Notes: generated by a model not told the origin, from the letters alone. Positions 51,050-63,774 are shown, numbered from the stretch's first letter. The stretch: 64,000 nucleotides of DNA from Porites lobata (GCA_942486035.1 CALNXK010000017.1:1390001-1454000), one strand, 5' to 3'. Numbers and translations are program-made.

Positions 51050-54000
51050 TATACAGTGCCAATATGGGCGCGATAGCGCCCATCAGGCCTGCGAACGGTG
51101 CGTGCTCCTTCGGGAAAATTTTTGAGATTGAAGTTCTCTGAGATGCAATCTAGTACATTCTGGACGCTTAAATTTAGCAAATGGCTGGATCGATATTGAA
51201 CATGTAATGCAGAAATATTTAATAAAGCACGGGTGTGGCTGTGGTCAAAGAAGTAATTTTAAAACACTTTATGATGCTCGCAAGGGGCCGATTAGCCGAT
51301 TGCGGCGAGAGCAAAACCTCCCGGCAAAGACATCGTTCGATAAATTTTCTTATTAACAATGTTCATTAAAGAAAATATATTTAAGTAACAAAGCTCGAAG
51401 TACCATCCGACACAAGTTTACAAAAGAAAACAATTCCTGGATAAAAGGGGGGTCCCGGGGCCCACTGGGCCCACCCCTAAGTCCACCCTTCTTATAGAGT
51501 CAGCATTACTGTGCCCATACTGCCCCTCGACATCGTAAACTATTTAAAGAGACTATAAGTCATTGTCAAAAGTTCGTGTCAAACAAAGCCTCCCTGGCAT
51601 CAAATGTACCAATTGTTACATGCAACAAAACTGAATCGAATATTTGTTAGCTATAAAGGTTACAAAAACCAATTAATTTAAAAACTCATGAACTTTGTCC
51701 ATCCGTGCCTTCTTTTGTGTCAGTACTCTGGTATTATACCTTCTTTTAAACATTTTTAGGGCAACGTGGCTATTTTTATGTTTTACTCAATCCAAATAGC
51801 GTCCTTTAATTCGATTGAAAAGACGATTGAAGTTACTTTGTCAAAGTAGACAAAAAAAAAACGTTTTCCAGCCATCCAGTTTTAGCGTTTTAGTTGTCCA
51901 CCTTTATTCTTGACCAACTTTAATTTTCCTGATACGCTTGACAGAAGCTAGTTCGCATGCATAACTGGGTCACATGTTTCTCTTAATGACTTAATAGTTT
52001 TGCTTGGTTGCTTGGCTTAGCCCATGGCATGGTAAAATTTCCATACAATCCTTCACTAGTGTGGATGTTAACATTTCAGTTAAGTCTGGAATAGAAAAAA
52101 CTATCTTGAGTTCATTTACTATCTTGACAGAGGCTATCAGAGCGATCATTAGTAGTAAATTCAGCTGTATCAGTAATACCTTGTGACGGATCATCAGTTC
52201 CAAAGAATTGCTCCAATTCTCTCACGACCATATGATGGTGCAGCATTCCAGATTTCTTTTAAATTAATTGAAAGACGACGGCAGTTAGAGTAGTCTTGAT
52301 GACATTCGTACTTGCAGCGTAAGCCTTGCTTAGAATCTGATCAGATATAAGTCTAATGGCCTACCTTTTGCAGAATTGTTCCTGATTTTACTGTCTCCCA
52401 GGATAAAGTAATATATAACATATAACATGAAAGAAACATGACATTAACCGATTTTAACTTGTTTTGATACTGCTGGCTAAGTTTTTGGTAAAAAGTGACT
52501 ACCTTGTCTTAAATATTAACTCTACCTTCATCAATGAGCAAGACAAGGAAGACCAATTTCCAAGAATATATCTCCCCCATTCTGTAAAAAGAAAGAGAGA
52601 GACGACGAGATAACTAGAAGGACTGTTTTTTTTCCTGTCAGAGATATTACATGAACAAATGTTTAAGAAACATGTTATCTTCAAGTATTTTCTATTTCGA
52701 AGAGGTCTTTGATGCCAGCACATTCAAGTACACCTGGAGAAATTTAGTTAAGTTGTTAACTAGCAAATTGTTTTAACGTGTAAAACAAATCTTTACACTT
52801 TAAATACGTGGGAGTAAATATATTTACATGCAGACTGGCAACAAGAAAAATTGCGAACTTGACTTAAAGAAAAAAAAGAATGGTTTTTAATTTTGGAAGA
52901 GCGTTCGAAGTGATATATTAAGTTCAGTAGACAGAAGTTTTAGTTGATCCAACATTTTATGTACATAACACCATGCTACAGCTGTATATTTGCTTTATAT
53001 TTTACTGAATTGCTCCTTGATTTAAGTGTAATATTCTTCATGGCTGCTTACTTGGAAAGTGAACTGCGAATTGGCCAAATTTGCGGTGAGTAGGAGTCAA
53101 CAAAACTAGCTTTGAAAAAAAAAGTTCCGATAATGAATGTAGTTACATTATTCTAATGGTTACTTAGGTCCCCTTAGGTTCCAATCTACAGATCGGTAAA
53201 TTTGCAAAGGAATCAGTTTGGTTTTATTTCAAGTGGCGTTAACCTACACGAAGATCATAAGAGACCGTCCTTTAAAGGGGATAACAAAAAAGTAAAGAAA
53301 AATAGAAAACAAAAGGTTACCTTTGATGAGAATTCCAATTTTTGCTAAGCCTCCAGCCTGGCCGTTTCCTACTGAATACAATTTGTTGTTCCTTCCCCTT
53401 TATTAATTATAACCATGATTATAATTTTTCTACACAGGTGTTACGATATGTAAAGTTCCCATAACAATCTGAAAGAGATCATTACTATCTTTGTTTTTGT
53501 CATGAATAAACTCCATGGCATTGCCTCGATCAATAGAACAAAAAAGCGGTTTTTTTTAGAGATAAGCTATCGCGATAATTACAGCAGTTGCGTTCCTTGT
53601 CTTATCCTCTTTGTACTGTCTGGTATCTGCACTCTGATATTGAAATTTGCGTTCTCCAATAATGGTATCCTAGAATTACTTACATGATAGTTAACATTGG
53701 CTGTCGATGTTTTAGTTGAACATTTACAGTTAAATTTAACTCCTTAGTTTCTTGCCGTTTAACGGATGTAACAACGATTTTTGAGAAGAGTTAGGAGGCG
53801 GCGCTTATCATAAGAACAATCTCTTCTTCGGTAAATACGTCTTTATATCGCACATCCTCTTATTATATAAGCGCTTAAATGAAAGTACACACTGAACAAA
53901 GTTTCAGAGATTAGTTTTATTTATTCTTTGCAAGAAAGAGTTGTTAAAACACCCTAAAGCTAGCAAATCTCTATTTCAAAACACTGAGGTATGTATGCAT

Positions 54001-56640
54001 CCAATAAAACGTACGTATTACTAAATAAGATAGATCATATCTTTGAATACGTTAAACACATAGGAATACATTTTGTCAGCTGTTTAACACCGGAAAATAC
54101 TCACAAATTCCGGATTTCGGAAGATGTGAGTGGAATTCTAGAGAATAATTAATGGCCCTTAAAAAGTAGTGCCAACAACGTAACGGACATTTTGAGCGAA
54201 AGGCGAAGTATTTTTTGCAATATAGATTAGCTTACATAAATTATATTTTACCTGTCTAATATTTAACTTAATTTGCTCTTCTTCAGTGGTATGTCTGGTT
54301 TGGGTAACAGATCTTAGCTCTCAGAATTGCAGAAAGCATCTTTTTTGGGCGGGGAGGGGTGGGGGTCTAAGTGGACAGGAATGAATAAAATGTGTTAAGG
54401 TCTTTAATAGATAACTGAAGTCTCCCTTAAGAAATAAATTTTGGTTGAAGTGAACGCATTTTAAAACTAATAATAAAAGAAAAGTTATGCCATTACTTAT
54501 ATTACCTTGTCTGTAGAATTACACGTCACCCGAAAAACCAACGTTCCTTGCGTTCAACGTCAGGAGAACGCAACTTGAACTCAACGCGCGAGAAGCCTCT
54601 GGCCACGTACAATTATACCAACAACTGAAATGCGTTGTGTTGTTCCCATGGCCCGTCGTTTCTTCGAGTCCCGATGTCTTTGACCGAGCGCTTCAGAGAA
54701 AACGCGTGTTTACAAACGCTGGCGCACACGGATATTGATAGCACTCGGTTCGGATAATTTACATATACAGTTGACGAAACAAAAATCAGCTGGATATACT
54801 GTTAGAGAGAAGAACTAAAGCAAGTAATCGACAGGTCAGTAGAAAGCAACTGTGGGAAATCGCAGGATTGTGATGCGTGTTCAGCTAAAAGAACAATTAT
54901 TTCATTATGCAGGGTAATAGCTATTTTAAAAATGCTGTGTTGCTTTCAGTTCGTTTGGGGAATTAAAATGGATATTTTACTTGGAAGAATAATTTCTTGA
55001 AAGTTGCATAGCCATCCACCATCCTGACGAAGGGATCCGGTAACTTTCAAGAAATTGTTGGTGTTGAAAAGTATTTCTCTCTGTAACATTTTGCCTTATT
55101 ATTTAAAGAACGTTCTTTTATTTACTCAGGTTATATTTAGCAAAACAGCTACAAAAGTATTGAAGATATTGCGCTGATACCTCGCGATTTCTTCACCCCC
55201 TTGATTAAACTCGTTCCCATATTGCATAGTTCACTGAATCTTGCACGCTTCCCCACTTTAATGACACTCATCGGCAACCGCAGTCCCAATGGTAAGCATT
55301 CGATCGCCCTTACTAAACTAATCCCAGATCACAGCTAGTATTATGTAGATATATATCTTAAAACGCCCTTTGTAAGGCTTGTAAATGATACTTCATTCAG
55401 GTGGCCCGCACTTCTGATATACTTCGAGCAGATGTTCGGCTTTGGATCTCGATAAAAGGGGAATTCAGACGCACAGATTGTGTATTGTATCGTTCCACAC
55501 TCTACTCAGATAAAGGATTGGCCTTGATCTTCCTTTTTAATAAAATGACTTAAGTCAATGTTTTTCGTTTGTTTGTTGTTTTTTTTTCCAGTCAGTGTAT
55601 CTAGTTTAAATAGAGAGAAAGCTGGTAATCAACTTTTAATTAACTGCTGTTGATTGCGCTATTATGCTGGCTCTCCCTCTCCACAACTAGACCTGTGCGG
55701 AAATTTACATATGTCTAGTCAAAGGCTTCTTTAGGTTTCTTTGGTTGAAGAAACATCTGCAATTAAGCCCTCGAAACGGTGTCCCGTTGGAATAAAAAAC
55801 AACACAACAACCATTTCTTGAGCGGACATATCACAAGCACTTTATTGACATTATATAACCAAACAGTTGAAATGAAAATAATGATTAAAAATGGTGCAAG
55901 GATTATCATTACTTTTGTTATTGCCTTTATGATATTGTAGGTGGAAATGAATGCAGAAGACTTCCGCTAACAGAGAGGTGATGTGAGAGTCACGTGAAAT
56001 ATTAAAGCATTAGAAAGAATGATTTTTCTGCGGCCTGTTTCTACTGCATCCCGCTTTCAACATAGGGAGTCTCCATAAGAACAGTGCAAGGTACAATTAT
56101 ATAACGACAGAGCTAGAGACCTGCAAAAGACTGTTTTATCTACAGTTCAGAAAGAAGTAAGGTCACATTACAATGTGAAAGTAAGTGTAAATTTCACTCT
56201 TAAATTTCATTAAAATTCGGTTCTAGTATAAATGAGAAAACCTAGAGGCTCAATTGTCATTAAGCACGGGATACGCAATTTCATGCAAGGGTAGCACTAA
56301 AATGAGAAAGCTGTATTACTATTGATTACTTCTTTCAATGTGAATGTCAGTGGTCTTTTGAATCGCTAAACTCATTATTATTTTTATGTTTTCAATGGTT
56401 TTTCATTTCATTAATGTTGCCGGTCAATAATTCAGGCTTCTTACTCCCACCCCTTAATTATTTTAAGACAAAAAGGGAAATAAAAGATTCCGATATTAGT
56501 AAATTATACTAAAAGGTAAATGCGGGGAATATTCGCGGACGAGTGCAAGCCCACCCACCCCGGCCCGCCCGCAAATAGATTATTCTGTAGGGACTGAATG
56601 TACAGTAATTATAAGTGCAAAAAGTAGCAAAGGCCAGAAA
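51050..56640. other. Non-coding interval upstream of the prodomain exon
   Basis: AT-rich, with no exon I can support. 54520-54760 is richer in C+G and CpG than its surroundings and is followed by GACAG/GTCAGTAG at about 54831, which looks like a donor; it could be a promoter or first exon, but nothing confirms this. This interval may be the first intron of the ADAMTS-like gene. Confidence 0.5.
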
Positions 56641-56649
56641 TGATTTGTA

Positions 56650-56870
56650 ACAGATGGAGTCATGGCCGGTGGAGACCTTTACGAGATAAATGAGTTTCTG
56701 TTTCCACAACATCCACCTTCAAATTAGATGCCATGAGATTCGTGTTCAAAAGACAGTTCAAGGCGGGAGCTTTTTAACAAATGCGATGATAAGGTTTTGC
56801 TTGAAGAATTTCTTTCCCTGATCTTCTTGCGTCAATGATTGCGCTCAAAGGGCTCGGTTACTGTACTCTG
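56650..56870 (-). pseudogene. Decayed second copy of the ADAMTS prodomain exon
   Basis: The plus-strand text resembles 50480-50745 in the same order: GGAGTCATGGCCGGTGGAGA, ATAAATGAGTTTCT, CCACCTTCAAATTAGATGCC, AAGACAGTTCAAGG, then CAAAGGGCTCGGTTA. Deletions and frameshifts remove any open frame, including loss of the segment before the CCACCTTCAAAT box. It lies 6 kb upstream in the same orientation, so it is a relic of a tandem duplication. Confidence 0.85.
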
Positions 56871-57789
56871 GCAGTTTCTGTGTTCCCAGTATTTTTTCAG
56901 TGCTTTTTTTCGCCTGTGAATGTAAACTTCCGAGTATTAGAGTAAGTTGTAGCACGTTTTTAAAATGACATAGAGATGAGGTGGTTAAGATCTCATTTTA
57001 ATACCCGAGCATGCAGTCCCTATGAAAACTCTTATTTAATAAACTGTCCGCTTAAATTAATTTCAACTAAGCTTAAACAAAGCCAGGGTTGGCATTTTAT
57101 TACCACTGCACAAAACTTTGTCAGAGGAAGAAATGATTTTGATTGGGGATTTGGGTTTTCAAATTGTTTAAATTTTATTGGGTCATTCAGCTGGATTAAG
57201 AACAACCATCCCCGAGTTACCTTGACTTGGTTGGACTCTACAGTGCAGGGCAGAAATCCATAGATTATGTGACGAGCTTTCATTTGTATCCATACATATT
57301 TTGCAAACTGTGCCTTACATTTGTTTAGTTTTCTTACTTAAATTTTCTCCAAACACAACAAAACCCAGACATTTGTTTGAGAAATGGCAGCAACATATAA
57401 ATGCCATGTTGACTATCATTGTAAATGCAAGGGCTTGCTGGGACTCCTCCCTTACTAGTGGTGTTTGGGACCATTTAAGGGTGAATGAAACAAGTTTTAG
57501 GTTCCTTGCTTTCCTCTCTTTATTAAAATGTATATAATGCATGAACTTAAAATGCACTGGAATCACTCTAAAATAACCCCCAAACACCACAGAAACACAA
57601 ATAATGCATGGAAGAGGTACACAGAACTATTTGGCTGCTTTTGTGGGTCTGTTGATACCACATTCATCCATTTCCTTTGTTTGTGTCCTCTGAGACTGCT
57701 ACCATGCTGACTTTTAATACATTGAAGCCCAATCAAATCTGTTCTTTGATATTTGTAGGTGTATTTGGTGCGGTTTGTAGTTGGCTGAG
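56871..57789. other. Unassigned interval before the alpha-kinase fragment
   Basis: No recognised domain. Short open frames on both strands overlap and look random. Confidence 0.5.
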
Positions 57790-58478
57790 ATTATGGCGAA
57801 GACTCCTATCGCTCTCACACACAAGATGTTCAGGAAGGGTTGTTTGATAATGACTCATTGCATTGTTTTAATGGTGCACTATCTGCTCCAGTGAGAAAAG
57901 CAAATGCATCCAATAATCCCGAAGCAACTTATGGAAGCTTTTCGGTAACAACTAAGTTTCCTGCATCTGTATCCATTGCCTCATTACTGGAGGCTGGAAA
58001 GCTGGTTAAATCTGTAGCTAAAAAAAAGTTATTGCTGAACTTTGAACAATTAGACATTGCCTCCAGACAATGGAAAGATGCAGTGAAAGTTGAATGTGCA
58101 GTAGATTCAGAGAAATTTTCGTCAGGTGGATTCCGTGATTCTGAACACTGTGTGCTAACTGGAAAATCCACCAAGCAAAACATTCCAGATCACTGGGTTA
58201 TCAAAATGTATAATGATAAATCCAAAGAAGCAATTGGCTCTCAATTTAACACAAATATAGAGAGCCATTGCCGCAAAAAAGTTCAAATTCATGATGTCGC
58301 CGGGCATTTAACAAAGAAGTTCAAGTCACAGGCTCCAAAAGAAATGGGAGAGTGTTTTCAGTACAAACACGTGTACTTCACCACAATAAATAAGCAACTT
58401 GCTACAGTGGAGGAATTTGTACCAGCACCCGTGGCAAAATTGAAAAATAATGATGGTAAGAAAGCTAAACTAAGCTAA
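57790..58478 (+). pseudogene. Alpha-kinase domain N-terminal part (exon or gene fragment)
   Basis: An uninterrupted reading with FSSGGFRDSEHC, WVIKMY, VAGHLTKKF, KHVYFTT and TVEEFVPAPVAKLKNNDG. These are the features of the atypical alpha-kinase family (eEF2K/MHCK type): the Gly/Arg-rich N-lobe strand, the lysine strand (V-x-K) and the T-V-E-x-(F/Y)-(I/V) hinge. The C-lobe, with its catalytic Asp and zinc-binding cysteines, is missing. AATGATG/GTAAGA at 58456 is a good donor, so this may be one exon of a larger gene; no further alpha-kinase exon is visible within the window. A possible acceptor is CTGAG at 57785-57789. Confidence 0.7.
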
Positions 58479-58619
58479 ACTAGTCAAAGAAAACGCTCTT
58501 GCATCAGAGGGCAAATCATGAAGACCAGAAATTCAAAACCCAGAGAAGATCAATAAGCGTGCCCTGACGTAAACAAGCGTCTAAAATCACATTTGCTCAG
58601 TCAAAACGTAGAACGCTCC

Positions 58620-58836
58620 AAAGCATAATCTACTCGCCACAAAAAAAAAACGGTTTGGAACAAGAAGCATTTTGGCATGAAAAGCTGTGTAGGCGTGCGA
58701 GCAAATCTTGTCCTGATGCCAGTGTAGAAATCGCTTTGACTTTCTCTTTGCGTAATACACGTGACATTCCCAGCCGATCCAATTCCAAAACACTTGCTTC
58801 GACAGCAGAGTTAAAATTCGAATTTAAGTCCGCCAT
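58620..58836 (-). pseudogene. RecQ-like helicase N-terminal fragment
   Basis: From ATG at 58836 it reads MADLNSNFNSAVEASVLELD, then VLRKEKVKAISTLASGQDLL. This fits the start of the RecQ-like DEAD helicases that are multicopy in anthozoan genomes, where R-x-x-Q-x-x-A-I-x-x-(L/I)-x-x-G-x-D precedes the Walker A motif. Homology stops after DLLA, before Walker A, and a different 20 residues lead to a stop. Truncated, probably dead. Confidence 0.55.
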
Positions 58837-58839
58837 TTC

Positions 58840-59940
58840 TGAGTCAGAATAATTCTTTCCCGCAGTTGCATCTCTTAGGGCTATTTTTGCAGGGATACCT
58901 ATGGGGGAGCCTCTACGGAGAAGAGAGCAGTTGCATACAAAACGGAATAAACAATATTGACTTACTGTTAATTGACAGGTATCAATCTACTTCCCCTATC
59001 TCTCTATGACCTCTATGCTCCACCAATCAGGATGGCGGCTACAACAATACGAACATGAACAAGCTTTCGCCCCCCCCCCCCAAAAAATACGCCTACACTG
59101 CAGGCTACCTGTTAAGGATAATCTTTAGATGATCAAATGACTGGCAGCATTTCTGAGACACGGATCCCCCATCGACAGGAGAATAAGAAGATTTGGTGTA
59201 CAGCAGATGAAGTTAACCCGCCTAATTTTGTAAGGTAGGTCTCCAACTCATTTTAAATTAAACTTTAGGTCACGATTCTTGACCTGTTCCTGGCATGACT
59301 GTTCCGACAAGAAGAAATAAGAAAAAGAAAGGGATGTCCTGCAAGCAGGCTCAAGGGGAAAATATCGCTATCGAATAACAAAACAACGAGCAGCTTACAC
59401 GCAACAATTATTTATGTTGTTTTATTATCATTTTTTTTTTCTCGGTGACACACAACCCATACACTTATTTCACTTCACTTCAGTCGCTGAACAGTGCAGC
59501 AAACTATTTGGTTTCAACTGGCTTTTACGTGATTCTTTACATTATATGGTCATGTATGTCTGGTCCAAGGTGTTTATATTTAATCTTTCACTTTGAGAAT
59601 ATTTTCCCAATCTTTTGAGTTAAGCAAACTATATATAGCCCTCATGTTCTCGATTTTGTCGTTCTACAAGACGCATATAAAACAAAGGTCCATGAATTGT
59701 TTTCTGGAACCCTCCATCTTCGCTTCTCGTGCCGTTGAACAGTAGGACTCCGCTTAGGAAGGGTTCTCGATGAAGTTTTGTACAGAGTGGCTCACACTGT
59801 TCCCAGCCCGAAGACAAAACCCGCAGGAAGAACGCAGGAAAAGAAATATCCATAAGGCTTTACGAACTTATTTGGCAAGGCTCCTGGTACTGAATTTTGA
59901 TTGACACACTTGCAACAGAAGAAGAAGCGTGAATTTAACC
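58840..59940. other. Unassigned interval
   Basis: No gene recognised. A C-run at about 59070-59080 and AT-rich sequence only. Confidence 0.5.
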
Positions 59941-59949
59941 AACGTGGAA

Positions 59950-60475
59950 TACAGTTGACTCCTGATAACTCCAACCTACTAAGGAACTCGGAAAAAGGGC
60001 GAGTTCTCGGGAGTTCGAAGCAAATAACCAGAAATAAGGAAGTGAAAGGAAGAAGGAATGCGAGTTTCACTTCCAGGGTGAGCCTGCGAACAGCAGACGC
60101 ATTTCCGGTCGTCGCTTCTCGTCTGCTGTTCGCAGGCTACTTCTAGGCCAGCGAGAAATATATTGATACATATTGAAATATATTGATACTAAAGGAATAC
60201 AAAGAATTGTCTCGGACTTTGCACAGTACAATTTTTTTCCCAACTTGTCATGCGCTTAAAACATGGTTCGAGTTATCAAGGGTAAAATTATATATAGAAA
60301 TGACCTGAAGGGAAGCAAAAATTACTTCGAGTCAGCGGGAGGTTCGAGTTAGGGAGGGTTCGAGTTACCGAGGGTAAAATTACTGTAATTTATTAAAGAA
60401 ATCAAGGGGAAAACCATTGTGGTTCGAGTTAGCGCAAGGTTCGAGTCTGCGAGGGTTGAGGTAACGGAAGTTGGC
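59950..60475. mobile_element. Mariner-like remnant with GGTTCGAGTTA repeats
   Basis: Starts TACAGTTGACTCCTGATAAC and continues with repeated (G)GTTCGAGTTA and (C)AGGGTAAAATTA units. This layout is frequent in Tc1/mariner non-autonomous elements. The right terminus is eroded. A 58 bp perfect foldback (60081-60138) sits inside. Confidence 0.5.
60081..60138. repeat. 58 bp perfect foldback
   Basis: AGCCTGCGAACAGCAGACG pairs perfectly with CGTCTGCTGTTCGCAGGCT around a 20-base loop. MITE-like insertion in the mariner remnant. Confidence 0.8.
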
Positions 60476-61189
60476 TATAAATAGTTTTTTATCAAATAGT
60501 CATTGACAATAACGCCACTGAGTCTCCGATTTAAAGAGTGTTAGAACAGCGAAATCGTACAAGTACCAGAAAAGTGATGTTTAAGTGTCCCCGCCGTCAT
60601 AGCGGCAGCTTGTTAATGTGTGAGAAGACATGAGTTTGCGTAATTTTGCCGGGGATTTAGCTGCTGTTGTCTGAACTAGGGGGGTACACTCCGCAAGGCG
60701 AGAGCTAACTGCAGAAAAATGGTACCCCTTTCATATGATCTGTCTGCCATTAATTCATTTGGCAAAAATGATTTGTTTAGGAGTCAGTTTTAGTTGGTTT
60801 CTAGAACATAAAAAAATAGAACCGACGCCTAACTATGAGTAAATCACTTCCTCTCGCCATTTCCGTTATCGTGACGCCTTGATTTCCGTTATGGTTGAGG
60901 ATGAAAAACCTTTCATTGTTAAGTTATTTCTCTTGTTTTCTTTCACACCTAACAGGTCCAAGCTAAGTGGTTTTTATTTAACCATGTCGTTTAGTAATTT
61001 CTTTTCTTTCCGTTTGCGCTATTTAAACGTCAGTTTTGTTTCGGTAAGGGAAATTTAGGATATGTAATTACGTCAAATGAAAAGGATTACTGCTTAAGCC
61101 TTTATTTTGGAGAATTTAATACTACTAAACCACTTTGTAATAACTTCATTTTGTCACGTACGGCTATACATTGATACTGACTATTTAAA

Positions 61190-61244
61190 ACCTGTGTCCT
61201 TGATCTTGAGAGATCACTTTGAACAAAAACATCTAGTACTTCAG
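61190..61244 (+). promoter_or_regulatory. Possible first (5' UTR) exon and promoter of the downstream plus-strand gene
   Basis: TATTTAAAA at 61182 is TATA-like. About 55 bases later CTTCAG/GTAAGTAGGTAAG is a strong donor. It could splice to the acceptor at 62884 before the signal-peptide exon. Inference from splice signals only. Confidence 0.35.
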
Positions 61245-61967
61245 GTAAGTAGGTAAGTATTATATTTTAAGAGTTCATTCCCTTTTTTGCAAAGAAACAA
61301 AATCCATACTCTAAAGAGGAGAAAAAACTTCATTCTCTTTCAACAAGAACGTTGCCTCTAAAAATTATCAAATATTGAAAGGAAACGAAATTTTTAGGAA
61401 GTTTAATTATTTCAACTGAAAAAAACTGAAAAATAGGAACCACGTAGTTAGTTAAATCATAGCTTCTGGCCATTTGTCGGGTATTTTGATTTTATTGTAT
61501 TACTTGGACTGTGAATTCTACCTTTTTAATAGTGTAGAAAAGTTTTCTTTAATCGTACGAAGTAAGAGGGAAAAATAGAACGTGCTTATAAATAACATGT
61601 CGATTATTATCTGTGTACCCATCCTAGTTTAGGTGATGGTTGTGACAAAGTACTCGAATGAATAGTGAGATTCTTTTTCGGTAAAAAAAAAAAAAAATTA
61701 GAGATGATTTGTTTTGTTATTTTGTGTGGTACAGAGTATAACTGTATTAGGGGGTGTATGAGAATGGACTTGAGGCTAATCTAAGCGTTACTTGCATCTA
61801 GGAACAGATACTAACAATATCTGCTCACCAAAAGAGTATACTGGGCGTAATTAAGAAGGAAGGAACCGTGCATGTTCGTGCAACCTAACCCTTACCATTA
61901 ATGAATCAGCAAGGCCTAGTAATATCTCAGCCGGAAATGGTAATTCCAACCTTACAATCGTCCTTTA

Positions 61968-62134
61968 AGGTGATGTTTAATACACGGGACGATTCGCAAC
62001 GACGATTTTTAGAGCAACACGGCGTTGCAAAGTTGGAACAATGCTGTAACCATTCGAAACAATGTCGCAACAATGTTGCAACGATGTGTTGCTCTAAAAA
62101 TCGTCGTTGCGAATCGTCTCTTGTAACATCACCT
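61968..62134. mobile_element. 167 bp MITE with TTA duplication
   Basis: AGGTGATGTTTAATACACGG and the inverse of TCTCTTGTAACATCACCT, with inner arms GACGATTCGCAACGACGATT and its perfect inverse. TTA flanks both sides (61965-61967 and 62135-62137). The core repeats GTTGCAACA-like units. Confidence 0.85.
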
Positions 62135-62573
62135 TTATACTGAGATTTTTGTTCTACCAAAAAAAAAGGCTTCGGACAACAATGATGTATACTTAAATCA
62201 AAGCTTTTCGCGTATGCAAATTTTACACGTTAGGTACAAGTTTGGACAACATGTCATTCATTGTAAAACTTGAATTGAACTGAAAATAGTTTATTAACCT
62301 AAAAACAGAGGGGGGAAAGGACACAAATAATAGCAATACGTACTGAACCACCAGTTTGGGATCAAATATTCTCACATGAAAAGAAACCTGTCATCTTTTG
62401 AATGAGGGTAGGTGTCTAGAGCAAGGAAGTGGTGATGGGAAAACAATAGGTCCATTTATTGTAATGTTGTTAGTTTGACGTTCACTAAAGGACAGCTGTT
62501 AATACTATTAAGCTTAAGATCCAAAATGTAGTTATATAGGAACATATCCTGAAGGCCAAAAAACCACACTTAC

Positions 62574-62800
62574 CATCCGAGAGGCTGTATTTTACTTCCT
62601 CGAAAGATTCACAAAGTTCTCTTTGACTCTGGTGTGCAATTCTAGTTACCAGAAATTTTCCTTTACCCTTTTCAACCAAAACGGTACTTCCTTTGAATCT
62701 CTTTGAATTACAAAGTGTTATGAAAATACTTTTTAAAGCAACAATAATAGAAACATTGTGAGGATTGTAACAATTTTCCACCTGTGGAAAGTTTACGTTA
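62574..62800 (-). CDS. Candidate 5' exon on minus strand, possibly of the ADAMTS-like gene
   Basis: An open minus frame with VEKGKGKFLVTRIAHQSQRE and LCESFEEVKYSLSD ends at a strong donor (GATG/GTAAGT) in phase 1. That is the phase the prodomain exon at 50745 needs, and the join would read SLSD then VPEYDI. The 5' border is unclear (TTTCCACAG near 62780 or CAAAG near 62708 are possible acceptors). No signal peptide is seen. It would imply a ~12 kb intron. Confidence 0.35.
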
Positions 62801-62902
62801 TTGAAAGAACTTTGATAAACTGAGGGCAATTGATGCTACATAGTACTACAATTTAAACATGTTGTGATTTATGTCCTTTTACAGGTATTGTGGAATTAAA
62901 AG

Positions 62903-63629
62903 ATGTTACCTTTGGCCTCGCTTGGTACGTTCATAAACTTCGCTGCAACTTTGTTCTGGTTAACAATTGTGGCAGGTACGTCTAGCGAGGTTGAATCAGA
63001 TATCCTATTATTATAATTGTATTATTGTATAACAAGTTTGTAATATCAATTTACACCTGCTTTCCGTAAGAGGAAAGCGGAACAGAGTACATTTGACAAC
63101 CTTTCGACTGTGCCTTACGTGCGAGAAAAACCTCAAATGTGCACAAACGTTGGATTGTTATCAATTTTGTCATCCAAATCACAAGATTAAAGAGCCGGTG
63201 ATACCTCTTATCTACTTAGTTTATTTGCATGTAAGTACCACATTTAAAAATGCACTGAGGCGACATCATTTTTTAACCTGACGCAAGAGAGGACAGGCAG
63301 CAGGGAAAACGCAAATAAACGGCATTGAAGGGATAAATTTAGGTACAAGAAGCTATAAAATCAGCCCAGTATACTAGATTTATTGAGGCAAAAAAAAACA
63401 ACAACAACAACAACAACAACAGCAAAACAAAACAAAGTGAAATATCACACCAAATTTTGTACTTTCTGAAAAACTTCTGTTTATTCGACATGTAATTTTT
63501 TGAATGGCCTTTCTGTACCCAAAAATAAGAATAATATATTGTTTTCAGTGACTGACCAATTTGCTAATCAACGTTCTTTGGTTTTCTTTAATAGAAGGGA
63601 TTGCAGGCAATCATTTTTTCAAAGAACAG
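62903..63629 (+). CDS. Start of a secreted or membrane protein gene (two exons, continues past window)
   Basis: Exon 62885-62975 holds ATG at 62903 and MLPLASLGTFINFAATLFWL followed by TIVA, a clear signal peptide, ending in phase 1 at GTACGT. Exon 63595-63629 (TTTAATAG acceptor) continues in frame with EGIAGNHFFKEQ and ends in phase 0 at GTAATA. The domain content lies beyond the window, so the function is unknown. It is divergent from the minus-strand candidate exon 100 bases away. Confidence 0.55.
63392..63433. repeat. CAA microsatellite
   Basis: An A-run then about ten AAC units, followed by degenerate CAAAA. It lies in the first coding intron of the plus-strand gene. Confidence 0.9.
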
Positions 63630-63774
63630 GTAATACAGTTCAATGTAAAATTATTGGCCTGGTTAATGAGATTCGAAGCCTACAAATCATTCTCTTCACT
63701 GAGAAGGAGCGCATATTGCTTTAAGTTACAAAAAAGAAGAGATGTATACGTTTGTGAATATTAAGTAAACAAAG

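Noticed and set aside
51991..52203. Signal-peptide exon for the ADAMTS-like gene on minus (MIRHKVLLIQLNLLLMIALI)
   Set aside because: The hydrophobic start is attractive but the only nearby donor (ATA/GTAAAT) is phase 0, while the prodomain exon needs phase 1.
59629..60146. Short open frames on both strands
   Set aside because: They cross mariner-like and foldback repeats and match no family.
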